A program made the position numbers and the translations under genes. Shown here piece after piece: positions 1 through 8,302 of a stretch of 64,000 nucleotides of DNA. Every line of letters starts with the position of its first letter. Position 1 is the stretch's first letter. The notes beneath the pieces are model-generated. The model saw only the letters and a list, made by a program, of their open reading frames with translations. It was not told where the DNA came from and ran no database searches. This DNA is from Streptomonospora alba. GTDB lineage: Bacteria > Actinomycetota > Actinomycetes > Streptosporangiales > Streptosporangiaceae. Location of the stretch: positions 158,607 through 222,606 of the forward strand of contig NZ_JROO01000010.1 of assembly GCF_000826685.1 (NCBI RefSeq). Reading direction: 5' to 3'.

Positions 1-8
1 TGGCACAC

Positions 9-67
9 GAGGGCCTCCTGAGTATCGGCGTAGGTGTCGCAATCCACACCGGGATCAGGAGGCCCTC
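9..67. repeat. 13-bp perfect inverted repeat
   Basis: GAGGGCCTCCTGA at 9-21 is repeated as its exact reverse complement at 55-67, with 33 bases between. The long loop and lack of a T-tract make a simple terminator unconvincing. It could be the end of a lost insertion sequence or a regulatory dyad. No gene is recognisable between 1 and 314. Confidence 0.5.
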
Positions 68-314
68 CTTATGGTCAACCGCTGTTGGGGGCGTGTCGGC
101 TGTTACCAACGTGCCGGGACATCACATCTAGCGCGAGTCAGACTCATTACTGCGGTGACCGTCGGCCAAGCTCTTCCTGCCACGAGGCCGCTGCTCCCGA
201 TAGGTGCCTTGGTGCGCCCCAGGTATGCGGGTTGTGTCGGAGGGGGACTCGAACCTTACGTACATGCCCCTGAACCTGTCTGCGGACCTGGCGCTGGACG
301 GGCGGTGACCCGCA

Positions 315-640
315 ATGGACTCTTCCCGCTGGTCCCGCTGGACAACCATCGCCGCCGTTCTCTTGCTGGCCGCGATCACGGCCGTGGTCTCCTACTCCCA
401 CATGTACGAGCTGGCCCAGCGCCATGGCGACCCTCGTGGCGCGCGGCCCTGTTCCCGCTGTCGGTCGACGGGATGATTGTCGCGTCGTCGATGGCGTTGC
501 TGGCCGACGCCCGCCACAGTCGGCGCGGCGGGCCTATTGCCGTGGACGCTGCTGATCCTGGGCAGCGTCGCGAGCCTCGCCGCGAACATCGCGGTCGCCG
601 GTCTGAGCTTCCCCCGGAGCGTGGACGCTTGAGGTGAGGG
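315..640 (+). pseudogene. DUF2637 (SpdB-like) membrane protein, frameshifted remnant
   Basis: From ATG 315 the reading begins MDSSRWSRWTTIAAVLLL, a transmembrane start typical of DUF2637 proteins of actinomycete integrative elements and plasmids. Homology leaves the first frame near 432, resumes in a second frame (FPLSVDGMIVASSMALLADA), then moves to a third frame near 530 (LLPWTLLILGSVASLAANIA). Two frameshifts and an early end make it non-functional. The same family occurs at 59279, with a similar start context (TGACCCGC before the ATG). These proteins are linked to conjugative spread in AICEs and plasmids. Family assignment rests on motif recognition and on the resemblance of the two copies. 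Confidence 0.75.
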
Positions 641-657
641 CAGGCGTGAGCGTCGAG

Positions 658-1509
658 TCAGAGGACTATGTCGGCCAGGCGGGTGATCTCGTCGAGGTCG
701 TCGGTTCCGGGGCCCAGGATCAGTTCGTCGGCGCCCAGGGCCTCGAACTGCTGGACGGTGTCGCGCAGTGATCCCGCGTCGGTGTGCACGTTATCGACGA
801 CGATGTCCTGGTATTCGGCGGTAGCGGCGTAGTAATCGGCGATGTTGGCCCGACCGCGGCCGGGATCGCCTAGCGCGAAGTAGTTGTGGGCGACCAGCCG
901 GGGCTGTCCCACCCGCCCGGCCGCCTGCCACGCGGCACGGGCAGCGTCGAAAGCGCCGGATGCCAGGGCCGCCGGCACCGATCCGGCTATGTAACCGTCC
1001 GACGACTCGGCCATCCGGCGGTAGGCGGCCGGGGTCATTGCGCCGAACAGCAGCGGCACCTGCCGTCCTCCGGCCGGAACCGCCGGGTTCGGGCTTCCCG
1101 GAACGGGTTCGCCCGCCCACATCGACCGGTAGGTCGCCAGATCGCGGTCCATCCGGGCGCCTCGGTCCCGCGGTCCGTGCCCGGGCACGACGAAGTCGTC
1201 CTCCCGGATGCCCACCCCGATGCCGAGGGTGAGCCGGCCGCCGGAGACCCCGTCGATCGACGCTGCCTCCTTGGCCAGCAGCGCGCCCGGCCACGTGGTA
1301 GCCAGCAGCACCTGGCTGAGCAACCCGATCGTGGTGGTGGCACCGGCGGCCGCGGCCAAGGCGACGGTGTCCATCACGCCCGGATAGGCGACCCTGCCGG
1401 CGGTTCCCAGGGTGGCGAAGCCCGCTTCCTCCGCTCGGCGGGCCCAGGCGGGAATCACCGGGGCGTGGACATCGCGGACCTGGTTGGGTAGTCCGATGCC
1501 AATGCGCAT
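658..1509 (-). CDS. LLM-class flavin/F420-dependent oxidoreductase
   Basis: This is a 283-residue protein of the luciferase-like monooxygenase fold, which uses FMN or F420 for hydride transfer or monooxygenation; the substrate is unknown. It begins MRIGIGLPNQ, the first beta-strand of the TIM barrel. It then has the family signatures GLLSQVLLATTWPGALLAKE and SGGRLTLGIGVG (about residues 60-110) and ends with the usual helix near GADELILGPG. The start at 1509 is chosen because GGAGCG lies just upstream and the conserved first strand begins there, although the frame stays open further upstream. It shares its direction with the SARP gene, 101 bp away, and a 21-bp dyad sits in that gap. The length is normal and no defect is visible. 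Confidence 0.88.
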   Translation of the reverse strand: MRIGIGLPNQVRDVHAPVIPAWARRAEEAGFATLGTAGRVAYPGVMDTVALAAAAGATTTIGLLSQVLLATTWPGALLAKEAASIDGVSGGRLTLGIGVGIREDDFVVPGHGPRDRGARMDRDLATYRSMWAGEPVPGSPNPAVPAGGRQVPLLFGAMTPAAYRRMAESSDGYIAGSVPAALASGAFDAARAAWQAAGRVGQPRLVAHNYFALGDPGRGRANIADYYAATAEYQDIVVDNVHTDAGSLRDTVQQFEALGADELILGPGTDDLDEITRLADIVL

Positions 1510-1540
1510 CGAGGCGCTCCTTAGCTGATACGGGTGTCGA

Positions 1541-1561
1541 CGGTGCACGGGCCGTGCACCG
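1541..1561. promoter_or_regulatory. Perfect 10+10 bp operator-like palindrome
   Basis: CGGTGCACGG and its exact reverse complement CCGTGCACCG are separated by a single base. With one spacer base it cannot form a good hairpin, so a dimeric repressor or activator site is more likely than a terminator. It lies 32-52 bases upstream of the LLM oxidoreductase start (minus strand) and just past the end of the SARP gene. The cognate regulator is not known. Confidence 0.6.
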
Positions 1562-1610
1562 GCCCGCCTCGCGATCTTGGCCAGGCGCCCATACACCCGG
1601 GTTGCAACCA

Positions 1611-4316
1611 TCAGACAGCGCGCGCCGGGGCGGTCAGGACGGCGACGGCGTCGTCGAGTGTCGGCGGCTGTGAGGGAGGGGCGCCTTCGTACCAGCCGTG
1701 CGGCATGACCGACTGGAGGTAGGTGCCGGCCGGCCGGATGCCGCTGCGCGCCTGGTGGAAATGGACGACGTCGCGAAGCAGCGCGGCGCCTGCCGGATCG
1801 CCCGCCGCGTCCAGGGCCAGGGCCCCGTTGTGCAGCACGGCCAGCTGGTTGCTCAGGTCGCCTTCGGTGAGGAAGCGCCGCAGCGAGGTCCGCAGCAGCG
1901 GCAGCGCTTCGCCGTCCCTCGCGTCGACCAGGGTCTGGGCCAGCATCAGTTCGCTGAGCGCGGCCGTCCAGACCAGCCCGGAGGCGTCGGCGAGCCGCAC
2001 GGCGGCCCGCAGCCGGCGCCGGCCGTCGGCGATCCGGCCGGCCATGACGAGGGCGGCGCCCCACGCCATCGCGGTCGCCGCGATCAGCCAGGTGGTCCGC
2101 GTCTCGGTGGCGATGGCGTGCGCCTCGGCCGACGCGGTCAGCGCGATCGCCGGGTCGCCTCCCGGCAGCTGGACCAGAGCCTGGTAGTAGCGGACCTCGG
2201 CGAGCAGGCTGCGATGCCCCGGTTCCGAGCCCACCGCCAGGAACGCCTCGGACAGCATGCGCCGCGCCGTGGTGACGTCGCCGGTGAAGTAGAACAGGCT
2301 GGCCGACGAGGCCTTGGCCCGCACGACGTCGCCGAGCGGGGCGTCCGGTGCGGCGGCCAGGGCCGCGGCCAGCGTCCGGTTGCCCTCGTCGAGCAGGCCG
2401 CTGCGGATCCAGAACCACATGAGCCGCGCGGCCGTACGCAATGCCTCGACCGGGGCATGCGTCAGGTCGTACGCGAGCCCCGCGCGCAGGTTCGGCAACT
2501 CCAGACGCAGCGCCGCCATCGTGGTCGCGGACCGCTCGCCCTGCAGATCGCCCGCGGCCCGGGCGACCAGCTCGCGGACCCAGACGGCATGGGCGGCCCG
2601 GGTCGCCGCCGGATCTGGGTCCACGGACCGGCAGTACGCCCGGATCGTCTCCAGCATCCGGTAGCGCGCCGTGCTGCCGCCGGTCTCGGCGGTGACCACG
2701 GACTGGTCGACCAGCGAGACGAGCGCGCCGAGCCCGGCGGTGGCGGAGGCCGCGGCCTCCAAGGGAAAGCCACCCTCGTACGGCCAGAGCCGCACCGCGA
2801 GGTCGCGCTCGTCGCCGGAGAGAAGATCGAAGCTCCACGCGACGGCCTCCTGCAACGTCGCGTGCGAGGTCATCGTGCCGTGCGGGATCCGGCCCAGCAC
2901 GGTGAAACGGTCGTCCAGCTGCTCGATCAGCCCCCGTACGCCGAAAGTCCGCACCCGCGCCGCCGCCAGTTCCAGGGCCAGCGGCAGGCGGTCCAGCGCG
3001 TCGGCGAGGCGGCGCAGATCCCGGCGGTCGGCGTCCTGCTCGACCCAGCCGGGCCGGCCCGCGCGGATGCGATCGGTCAGCAGCGCCACGGCGTCGTCGG
3101 CGGCCAGCGGCCCGAGCGGCAGACTGTGCTCGCCGTCGACGCCGAGCGGGCCACGGCTGGTGGCCACCACCCGCAACGCGGGAACCCGGTCGAGCAGGTC
3201 GACAACGAGCCGGGCCGCCTCACCGGCCAGGTGCTCGCAGTTATCGAGCACCAAGGGCTCCCCGTGCAGACGCAGCCGTTTGACGAGCGCCTCGTACGGG
3301 TCCCCGGCGGACCCGGTGGCGTCGACCGCCGCGGCGACCGCCGAGACCAGGTGGGCGGGGTCTGCCACATCGGCGAGTCGGACGACGGCGCCCCGCCCGG
3401 CCCATTCCACGGCCAGGCGGGTCTTGCCCGACCCGGCGGGCCCGACGACGGTGACGAGCCGATGCATGCCGACGAGCCGGTCCAGCAGGGCAAGATCGGC
3501 GTCGCGGCCGATGAACGACGACAGCGGCCGATCACCGGGCGTCGCGGCCGCGACACCGGTGGCCGCCAGGGCCGGGTCCTGCGCCAGGATGCGGCCTTCA
3601 ATCCGCCGCAACTCCGGTCCGGGGTCGACACCCAGTTCCTCGGCCAGCAGGGTCCGGACCCGGCGCACCGCGTTCAGGGCGTCGGCCTGGCGCCCCGAGC
3701 GGTAGAGCGCCAGCGCGAGCAACTGCCAACGGCGTTCGCGGTAGGGCTCGGCGTGCACAAGCCGCTCGAGCATGGCCACCGCACCGGCGTGGTCGCCGGT
3801 GGCCAGCAGCGCCGCGGCGCCCTCCTCCTGGGCGCTGGCGCGCTGTTCCACCAGGGCGGCACGGATCGCGGTCGTCGACGCGTCGTCGGCCAGATCCTCG
3901 TACGGTGTCCCGCGCCACAACCGCAGCGCCGCTTCGAAGGCCTCGTGCGCATCGGCGTGGCGGTCGCCGTCCACCAACGCACGGGCGCGGACGAGGTGGC
4001 CGCGAAACCGTTCGACGTCGGTGTCGTCGGCAAGGAGCCGATAGCCACCGGGGGAGCGCTGCAACGCCGTGCCCGGCAGCACCCGGCGCAGCCGGGAGAC
4101 GTACACCTGCAGGGCGCTAGCGGGATTGCGTGGCTGGCTTTCACCCCACAGTCCTTCGGCCAGGCTGTCATCCGAGACCGGCCGCCCTTCCGCGGCGATC
4201 AGGATCGCCAGCAGCCTGCGGGGCAGCCGACCCCCGACGTGGACCGGCTGATCTCCCGCACGGACCTCGAACGGACCCAGCACCGCGAACGTCGACACCG
4301 CACCATGTAAGCCCAT
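1611..4316 (-). CDS. SARP/AfsR-type regulator with NB-ARC and TPR-like region
   Basis: This is a 901-residue regulator of the SARP large type. The N-terminal winged helix (residues about 8-95) includes LPRRLLAILIAAEGRPVS and YVSRLRRVL. A bacterial transcriptional activation domain (BTAD, about 100-245) with EELGVDPGPELRRIE follows. The NB-ARC ATPase has Walker A GPAGSGKT at 292-299 and a Walker B-like LVLDNCEHL at 355-363. The remainder is helical repeats. Proteins of this kind activate antibiotic genes or sense ATP-dependent states, but the target here is unknown. It is divergent from the hemerythrin gene, whose ATG at 4400 leaves 83 bp for both promoters. It is not adjacent to either biosynthetic cluster, so control of them is only possible. 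Confidence 0.92.
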   Translation of the reverse strand: MGLHGAVSTFAVLGPFEVRAGDQPVHVGGRLPRRLLAILIAAEGRPVSDDSLAEGLWGESQPRNPASALQVYVSRLRRVLPGTALQRSPGGYRLLADDTDVERFRGHLVRARALVDGDRHADAHEAFEAALRLWRGTPYEDLADDASTTAIRAALVEQRASAQEEGAAALLATGDHAGAVAMLERLVHAEPYRERRWQLLALALYRSGRQADALNAVRRVRTLLAEELGVDPGPELRRIEGRILAQDPALAATGVAAATPGDRPLSSFIGRDADLALLDRLVGMHRLVTVVGPAGSGKTRLAVEWAGRGAVVRLADVADPAHLVSAVAAAVDATGSAGDPYEALVKRLRLHGEPLVLDNCEHLAGEAARLVVDLLDRVPALRVVATSRGPLGVDGEHSLPLGPLAADDAVALLTDRIRAGRPGWVEQDADRRDLRRLADALDRLPLALELAAARVRTFGVRGLIEQLDDRFTVLGRIPHGTMTSHATLQEAVAWSFDLLSGDERDLAVRLWPYEGGFPLEAAASATAGLGALVSLVDQSVVTAETGGSTARYRMLETIRAYCRSVDPDPAATRAAHAVWVRELVARAAGDLQGERSATTMAALRLELPNLRAGLAYDLTHAPVEALRTAARLMWFWIRSGLLDEGNRTLAAALAAAPDAPLGDVVRAKASSASLFYFTGDVTTARRMLSEAFLAVGSEPGHRSLLAEVRYYQALVQLPGGDPAIALTASAEAHAIATETRTTWLIAATAMAWGAALVMAGRIADGRRRLRAAVRLADASGLVWTAALSELMLAQTLVDARDGEALPLLRTSLRRFLTEGDLSNQLAVLHNGALALDAAGDPAGAALLRDVVHFHQARSGIRPAGTYLQSVMPHGWYEGAPPSQPPTLDDAVAVLTAPARAV

Positions 4317-4399
4317 GTCGCCGACAGCGGCAAATGGCGCGGCGGCCGCCGTTCCGCGTTGTAGGCGGCTTGAAAGGCACGTCCTCGAAGCTGCTTCCC

Positions 4400-5074
4400 A
4401 TGCACAACGAGAAGATGGCCGACAGCCGCGACATGATCGGCGCGCACGACGCCATGCGGCGGGAATTCGGCGCTATGCCCGCCCTGATCGCCGGCGTTCC
4501 GGCGGGTGACGCGGACGGCACCGACGTCGTCGCCCGCCACGTCCTGATGATGGTCGACTTCCTGCACGCCCACCACACCAGCGAGGACGACCATGTGTGG
4601 CCCCGGCTGCGGGAGCGTTGCCCCGACGACGTCGAGCCCCTCATCGAGACGATGGACCGGCAGCACGCCTTCATCGACGGCGAACTGGAGGCGCTCGCCG
4701 CGGGCGGCCGGCGTTGGCGGGCCTCCGCCGACGCCACCGACCGGGATGCCGTCGCCGCCGTCGCGGAGCGTCTGCTGCCGGCGCTGTACGAGCATCTGGA
4801 GCTGGAGGAGGAGCGGATCCTGCCGCTCATCGATCGCTACCTGACCGAACGCGAGTGGAAGGCGGCCGTCGAGGCGTCCTTCGGCAAGGTGACCTTCGCG
4901 CGGCGTCTGCTGATGCTGGGCATGGCCCTGAACGAGGCGAGCGAGGAGCAGGCCCAGCTCCTGCGGGCCGCCGTCCCCGCCGTCGTCTGGCACGTCGGCC
5001 GCCCGATCGGGAGCCGTCTCTATCGCACCCACCGTCGGCGCCTGGCCTCCGCGAGCCGGGGTTCGGCTCTCTGA
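4400..5074 (+). CDS. Hemerythrin HHE-domain protein
   Basis: This 224-residue protein has a hemerythrin-like four-helix bundle expected to bind a di-iron centre. Ligand motifs in order are IGAHDAMRREF (His16), HAHHTSEDDH (about 56-65), DRQHAFID (His89) and YEHLELEEE (His132 and acidic residues), matching the H...HxxxE...H...HxxxE pattern. Such proteins sense or scavenge O2, NO or peroxide. The C-terminal 90 residues are an unassigned helical tail. ATG 4400 is taken as the start; ATG 4415, with GAGAAG directly before it, is an alternative. It is transcribed divergently from the SARP regulator. Confidence 0.88.
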   Translation: MHNEKMADSRDMIGAHDAMRREFGAMPALIAGVPAGDADGTDVVARHVLMMVDFLHAHHTSEDDHVWPRLRERCPDDVEPLIETMDRQHAFIDGELEALAAGGRRWRASADATDRDAVAAVAERLLPALYEHLELEEERILPLIDRYLTEREWKAAVEASFGKVTFARRLLMLGMALNEASEEQAQLLRAAVPAVVWHVGRPIGSRLYRTHRRRLASASRGSAL

Positions 5075-5230
5075 TCCTCGACCACCGATTTGGCGCCGCT
5101 CCGGGCGCTGCCCGTGGAGTCGGGGACTTCGCCCTGGAGGGCCGCCGCCACCTCACCTTTCTGGAACTGGCCAACCTCCGCTCCGGTCGGCCTCGCGCCG
5201 CTGCCTACGGTCCCGAATCTGCGCTGTGTG

Positions 5231-5485
5231 GATCTCACTCGGGCCGACGTTGCGGGCCTTAGGGTACTGGGCGACCCCGCCAGCCGGCGCACTGTGGAAC
5301 TGGACTGGACCAGTGCCGCCGTGCTTCGCCGACACTGGTCCCAGCAGAGGGCCGAGGCCACCGCCATGGGGGACGGGTGGCACGACAGTGGCTATGTCTT
5401 CACCGACGGCCGCGGCGCAGCCATCGCGCCCGATCGGCACAGCCGGATCTTTCGTCGATTGAACCAGGAGAGCGGCCTAGGAACT
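5231..5485 (+). pseudogene. Tyrosine-recombinase (phage-type integrase) fragment
   Basis: One frame reads RRTVELD, then VLRRHWSQQRAE, GWHDSGYVFTDGRG and a phrase near RIFRRLNQESGL. This is the middle of actinobacterial AICE or phage integrases (the stretch between the first catalytic Arg region and the HxxR box). The catalytic C-terminal HxxRH and Tyr boxes are absent and no integrase N-terminus is found upstream, so only an internal fragment survives. It lies in an otherwise gene-free stretch (5075-5738), in which I see nothing else convincing. It fits other integrative-element relics in the window. Confidence 0.65.
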
Positions 5486-5738
5486 GTGACTCCCGAGCCC
5501 CACGGACGTGGGGACGGACAGATGTTCGGCCGCGCCAAGCCCGCTCTCCTGTGTAAGCGCCTTCTCCGCCTCGCGGGAGGAGCGGGCGTCACGAACTTTG
5601 CGACAGAGCCGGCATGTACTGACCGCTGTCAGCCGCAGTCCGGCGCGGGGAGCGCTCACCGCGCTTCCGACTCAGCCATTGCGGCCCTGATCGGCCCCTA
5701 CGGCCACAGGAGCGGGACTCATTCGCGGTCGGTGGGAC

Positions 5739-6383
5739 TCAGCCGTTGGTCGGCGGCCCTGGTCCAGTCGCGGCGTACCGGGCGGCGATGGTGCGGACGG
5801 CCTCGTCGACCACCTGAGCCACGCGTTCGGTGCTCACCTCCCAGCCCGGCACGAGGAGTGTCGGCCAGAAGACGTAGTTGGAGATCATGCCCAGGAACTG
5901 GGTGGCGGCGAGGTCCACGTCTTCGACCCGCACCGTCCCCGCCTCGTGCTCGGCTAGGAGGTAGCCGCGTACGGACTCGAAGTAGGGCATCTTCCCGCGC
6001 GAGAACTGCGCATTGGCGAGTTCGGGGAATCGCGGCAGCTCGGCGATGACGATTCGGAACAGGTCGGTCATCCGGGGCTGGCTCAACAGCTCGGCGTAGC
6101 GGCGACCGATGGTGCTGAGCCCGTCCACGATGTTGCCTGCCGGCGGAGGATCCTCTTCGCCAGCGGTTGACCAGGACTCGGTGACCATGGCGTCGAACAG
6201 GGCGGCCTTGGTCGGAAACTGCTTGAACAAGGTGGCCCGCGAGACCCCCGAGCGCTCTGCGATCCGCGCCAGCGACGTCCGGTCGTAGCCCAACTCGAGG
6301 AACAGTGCGGTCGCGGCCGTCAAGATCAGTGCGCGCTTCTCCTGGGCGATGCGCTGGTGGTACGTCGATGCGACCTTGCTCAT
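5739..6383 (-). CDS. TetR/AcrR-family transcriptional repressor
   Basis: This 214-residue TetR repressor has its helix-turn-helix at about residues 12-58 (TAATALFLELGYDRTSLARI, then GVSRATLFKQFPTKAALFD). The C-terminal ligand domain is variable, so the inducer is unknown. The start at 6383 (MSKVAS) is preferred because the longer frame (from 6458) runs through the divergent promoter and its operators. It is divergent from an SDR and Ddn-like enzyme pair. Two palindromes with the same half-site lie between them, so it probably represses that pair and itself. Confidence 0.9.
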   Translation of the reverse strand: MSKVASTYHQRIAQEKRALILTAATALFLELGYDRTSLARIAERSGVSRATLFKQFPTKAALFDAMVTESWSTAGEEDPPPAGNIVDGLSTIGRRYAELLSQPRMTDLFRIVIAELPRFPELANAQFSRGKMPYFESVRGYLLAEHEAGTVRVEDVDLAATQFLGMISNYVFWPTLLVPGWEVSTERVAQVVDEAVRTIAARYAATGPGPPTNG

Positions 6384-6398
6384 GGACCGAGCATACGA

Positions 6399-6418
6399 GG
6401 TGAGTGGCTTGACTCGCC
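6399..6418. promoter_or_regulatory. TetR operator candidate O1
   Basis: The dyad is GGTGAGT-N6-ACTCGCC, 16 bases before the TetR start (minus strand). It overlaps the -35 hexamer proposed for the divergent SDR promoter. It shares its GGTGAGT half-site and spacing with O2 at 6447-6466, as expected for a TetR autoregulatory region. Confidence 0.65.
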
Positions 6419-6437
6419 ACTGTCGCCGACCTAGTCT
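6409..6437 (+). promoter_or_regulatory. Candidate sigma70-type promoter of the SDR operon
   Basis: TTGACT at 6409-6414 and TAGTCT at 6432-6437 are separated by 17 bases, a good match to the housekeeping consensus of actinomycetes. The -35 lies inside operator O1 and O2 begins ten bases after the -10, so repressor binding would block it. Confidence 0.55.
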
Positions 6438-6446
6438 CAAGTAGAT

Positions 6447-6466
6447 GGTGAGTCGCACGGCTCACC
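6447..6466. promoter_or_regulatory. TetR operator candidate O2
   Basis: The dyad is GGTGAGT-N6-GCTCACC, with the same half-site and spacing as O1 (6399-6418), centred 48 bp away. It lies near the expected transcription start of the SDR gene. Confidence 0.65.
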
Positions 6467-6527
6467 ACTGGCCGCCGTTCATCACTGGTGATCCCGGTCA
6501 GCCACCCACGTACCGAAGGAACAACTG

Positions 6528-7307
6528 ATGCCCCGCTTCGACGACCAGACCGTGCTCGTGACCGGTGGGACCGGCGGTCAGGGATCGAGCCACGTACGCG
6601 CCTTTCACGCGGAGGGAGCGAACGTGGTGATCGGCGACATCGACGCCGAACGCGGCGCCGCTCTCGCCGACGAGCTCGGGACCCGCGCTCGCTTCACCCA
6701 CCTCGACGTCACCGACGAGAGCTCGTGGTCCGCCGCTGTGCTAGCCGCCGAGAGCGCCTTCGGCGCCCTGAACGTGCTCGTCAACAACGCGGGCGTGCAG
6801 AACCCGCCGGCAACGATCGAAAACACGGACCAGGCCACGTGGTCGCGCATCCTCGACATCAACCTCACAGGGACCTTCCTCGGCATCAAGGTCGCCGCCC
6901 CCGCTCTGCGCCGCGCAACAGGGGGAGCCATCGTCAACATCGCCTCGACGATGGGCCTGGGCGGCACGGCGCACTACGCGCCGTACGTCGCCGGCAAGTG
7001 GGCCGTGCGAGGCCTCACCCAAACGGCAGCACTCGAGCTCGGCCGCGACCACATCCGCGTGAACACCATCCACCCCGGCGTGATCGCGACCTCCTTCATC
7101 CACGAACCAGCAGCCGGCGCCACCGCGGCAATCGCCGACTTCTACTCACCCGAGCCGTTCGCCATCCCCCGGCTCGGGGAGCCGACCGACGTCACCCGGC
7201 TTCTCCTGTTCCTCACGTCATCAGACGCGTCGTTCATCACGGGGTCGGAGTACGTCATCGACGGTGGACTCCTCCTCGGGCCCGCCCTTCAGACCGAGAC
7301 CGCATGA
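6528..7307 (+). CDS. Short-chain dehydrogenase/reductase (classical SDR)
   Basis: This 259-residue NAD(P)-dependent oxidoreductase has cofactor motif TGGTGGQG at residues 12-19, NNAG at 86-89, and catalytic Ser140, Tyr153 and Lys157 (YVAGK). Asp37 at the end of beta-2 (IGDID) suggests NAD(H) preference. The C-terminus carries the usual ITGSEYVIDGG. AAGGA precedes the ATG. The substrate is unknown; related SDRs act on hydroxysteroids, cyclic alcohols or 3-oxoacyl chains. It heads a two-gene operon with the Ddn-like enzyme (4-bp ATGA overlap) and is probably repressed by the divergent TetR. Confidence 0.88.
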   Translation: MPRFDDQTVLVTGGTGGQGSSHVRAFHAEGANVVIGDIDAERGAALADELGTRARFTHLDVTDESSWSAAVLAAESAFGALNVLVNNAGVQNPPATIENTDQATWSRILDINLTGTFLGIKVAAPALRRATGGAIVNIASTMGLGGTAHYAPYVAGKWAVRGLTQTAALELGRDHIRVNTIHPGVIATSFIHEPAAGATAAIADFYSPEPFAIPRLGEPTDVTRLLLFLTSSDASFITGSEYVIDGGLLLGPALQTETA

Positions 7308-7780
7308 GCACTCCGGACACGACCGGATGGAACGACTCCGCACGGGACGCGTCTTTATCCCACCTGCCCGAGCACATCCGGCGAGCCATCGAGATCACAC
7401 CCGCCGCAGGCACCGGCGAACGGATCATCGACATCACGACACTGGGGCGCCGCACCGGCCGGCCGCGCCGCATCGAGATCTTCTTCTACCGAGCTGTGGG
7501 CGTCACCTACCTGTGTAGCGGCGCCGGCGGGGCTGCTACCGACTGGCATGCGAACCTTCTCGCCAATCCCACCTTCACCTTCCACCTCAAGAACGGGATC
7601 CGTGCAGATCTGCCTGCACGGGCCACGCCGGTCACCGCCCCAGCCGAACGTCAGGCCGTGCTGGCGGAGATCGTCGCGGATCTCAATCAGCCCCACGACC
7701 CCGGCACCATCCGGCCGACTCGGCTCGAAGACTGGGCCGACAGCCGGCTGATGCGCATCAGCTTCCGCCATCGGCCGTGA
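7304..7780 (+). CDS. Deazaflavin (F420)-dependent nitroreductase-family protein, Ddn-like
   Basis: This 158-residue protein of the Ddn/DUF385 split-barrel family uses F420H2 to reduce quinones, nitro compounds or enones. It contains ITTLGRRTGRPRRIEIFF (about residues 44-61), a CSGAGGA stretch and ANLLANPTFTFHL, the standard core. ATGA overlap with the SDR stop indicates translational coupling, so the two enzymes probably act on one substrate. The operon may serve detoxification, since a TetR repressor controls it. Confidence 0.82.
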   Translation: MSTPDTTGWNDSARDASLSHLPEHIRRAIEITPAAGTGERIIDITTLGRRTGRPRRIEIFFYRAVGVTYLCSGAGGAATDWHANLLANPTFTFHLKNGIRADLPARATPVTAPAERQAVLAEIVADLNQPHDPGTIRPTRLEDWADSRLMRISFRHRP

Positions 7781-7956
7781 TCGCGGACCCCTCGACAGAG
7801 GACCTGCTCCCAGGGGCTGGGGGCTTAGTCGCGGTTAGAGCGGCTCTTCGCCGGATGAGGGTGTAGCTGTGGCGCGGCGGCCCCGGATAGATGTCGAGGT
7901 GCTAAAGGGCAAGGCTCCTACACGCTCATCCTGAAAACCGCCGCCGTGGCCGGGAC

Positions 7957-8229
7957 CTGATGACCGCACTGATCGACTCAATCGGCCATGCTGTCCCGGC
8001 CGCTCTTGTCGAGGTCGTCACGCTCGGTCGGATACTGAAGAAGCGTGCCGACGACGTGCTCGCCTATTTCGACTGACCCGGCACCAGCAACGGGCCCATG
8101 GAGGCGATCAACGGCTGCCTCGAACACCTCCGCGGCTCAGCGCTCGGGTTCCGCAACCTCACCAACCACATCGCCAGAAGCCTGCTCGAGACCGGCGGGT
8201 TCGGACCACGACTACACCTCAACCCGTGA
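7957..8229 (+). pseudogene. ISL3-family transposase, C-terminal remnant
   Basis: The frame reads ALVEVVTLGRILKKRADDVL, hits an in-frame TGA at 8074-8076 and continues SNGPMEAINGCLEHLRGSAL, GFRNLTNHIARSLLE to a natural stop at 8229. This is the C-terminal part of an ISL3-family DDE transposase with a nonsense mutation; the N-terminus and terminal repeats are gone. It sits between the Ddn-like gene and the end of cluster A. The rest of 7781-8302 shows nothing else. Confidence 0.8.
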
Positions 8230-8302
8230 AGAGCCGGAAAACCCATGCTCGTGCGCACTGCGCTTTCGCAGTCGCATTCGCGCCACCCTGCGCCGCCTGA
8301 GA

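Noticed and set aside
229..264. tRNA T-arm-like sequence (minus strand, GGTTCGAGTCC)
   Set aside because: The T-stem does not pair (TAAGG against CCCCC) and no anticodon arm follows, so I do not call a tRNA.
1698..4310. 870-codon open frame on the plus strand
   Set aside because: Antisense shadow of the SARP-NB-ARC gene; no family motifs and composition typical of a reverse GC-rich frame.
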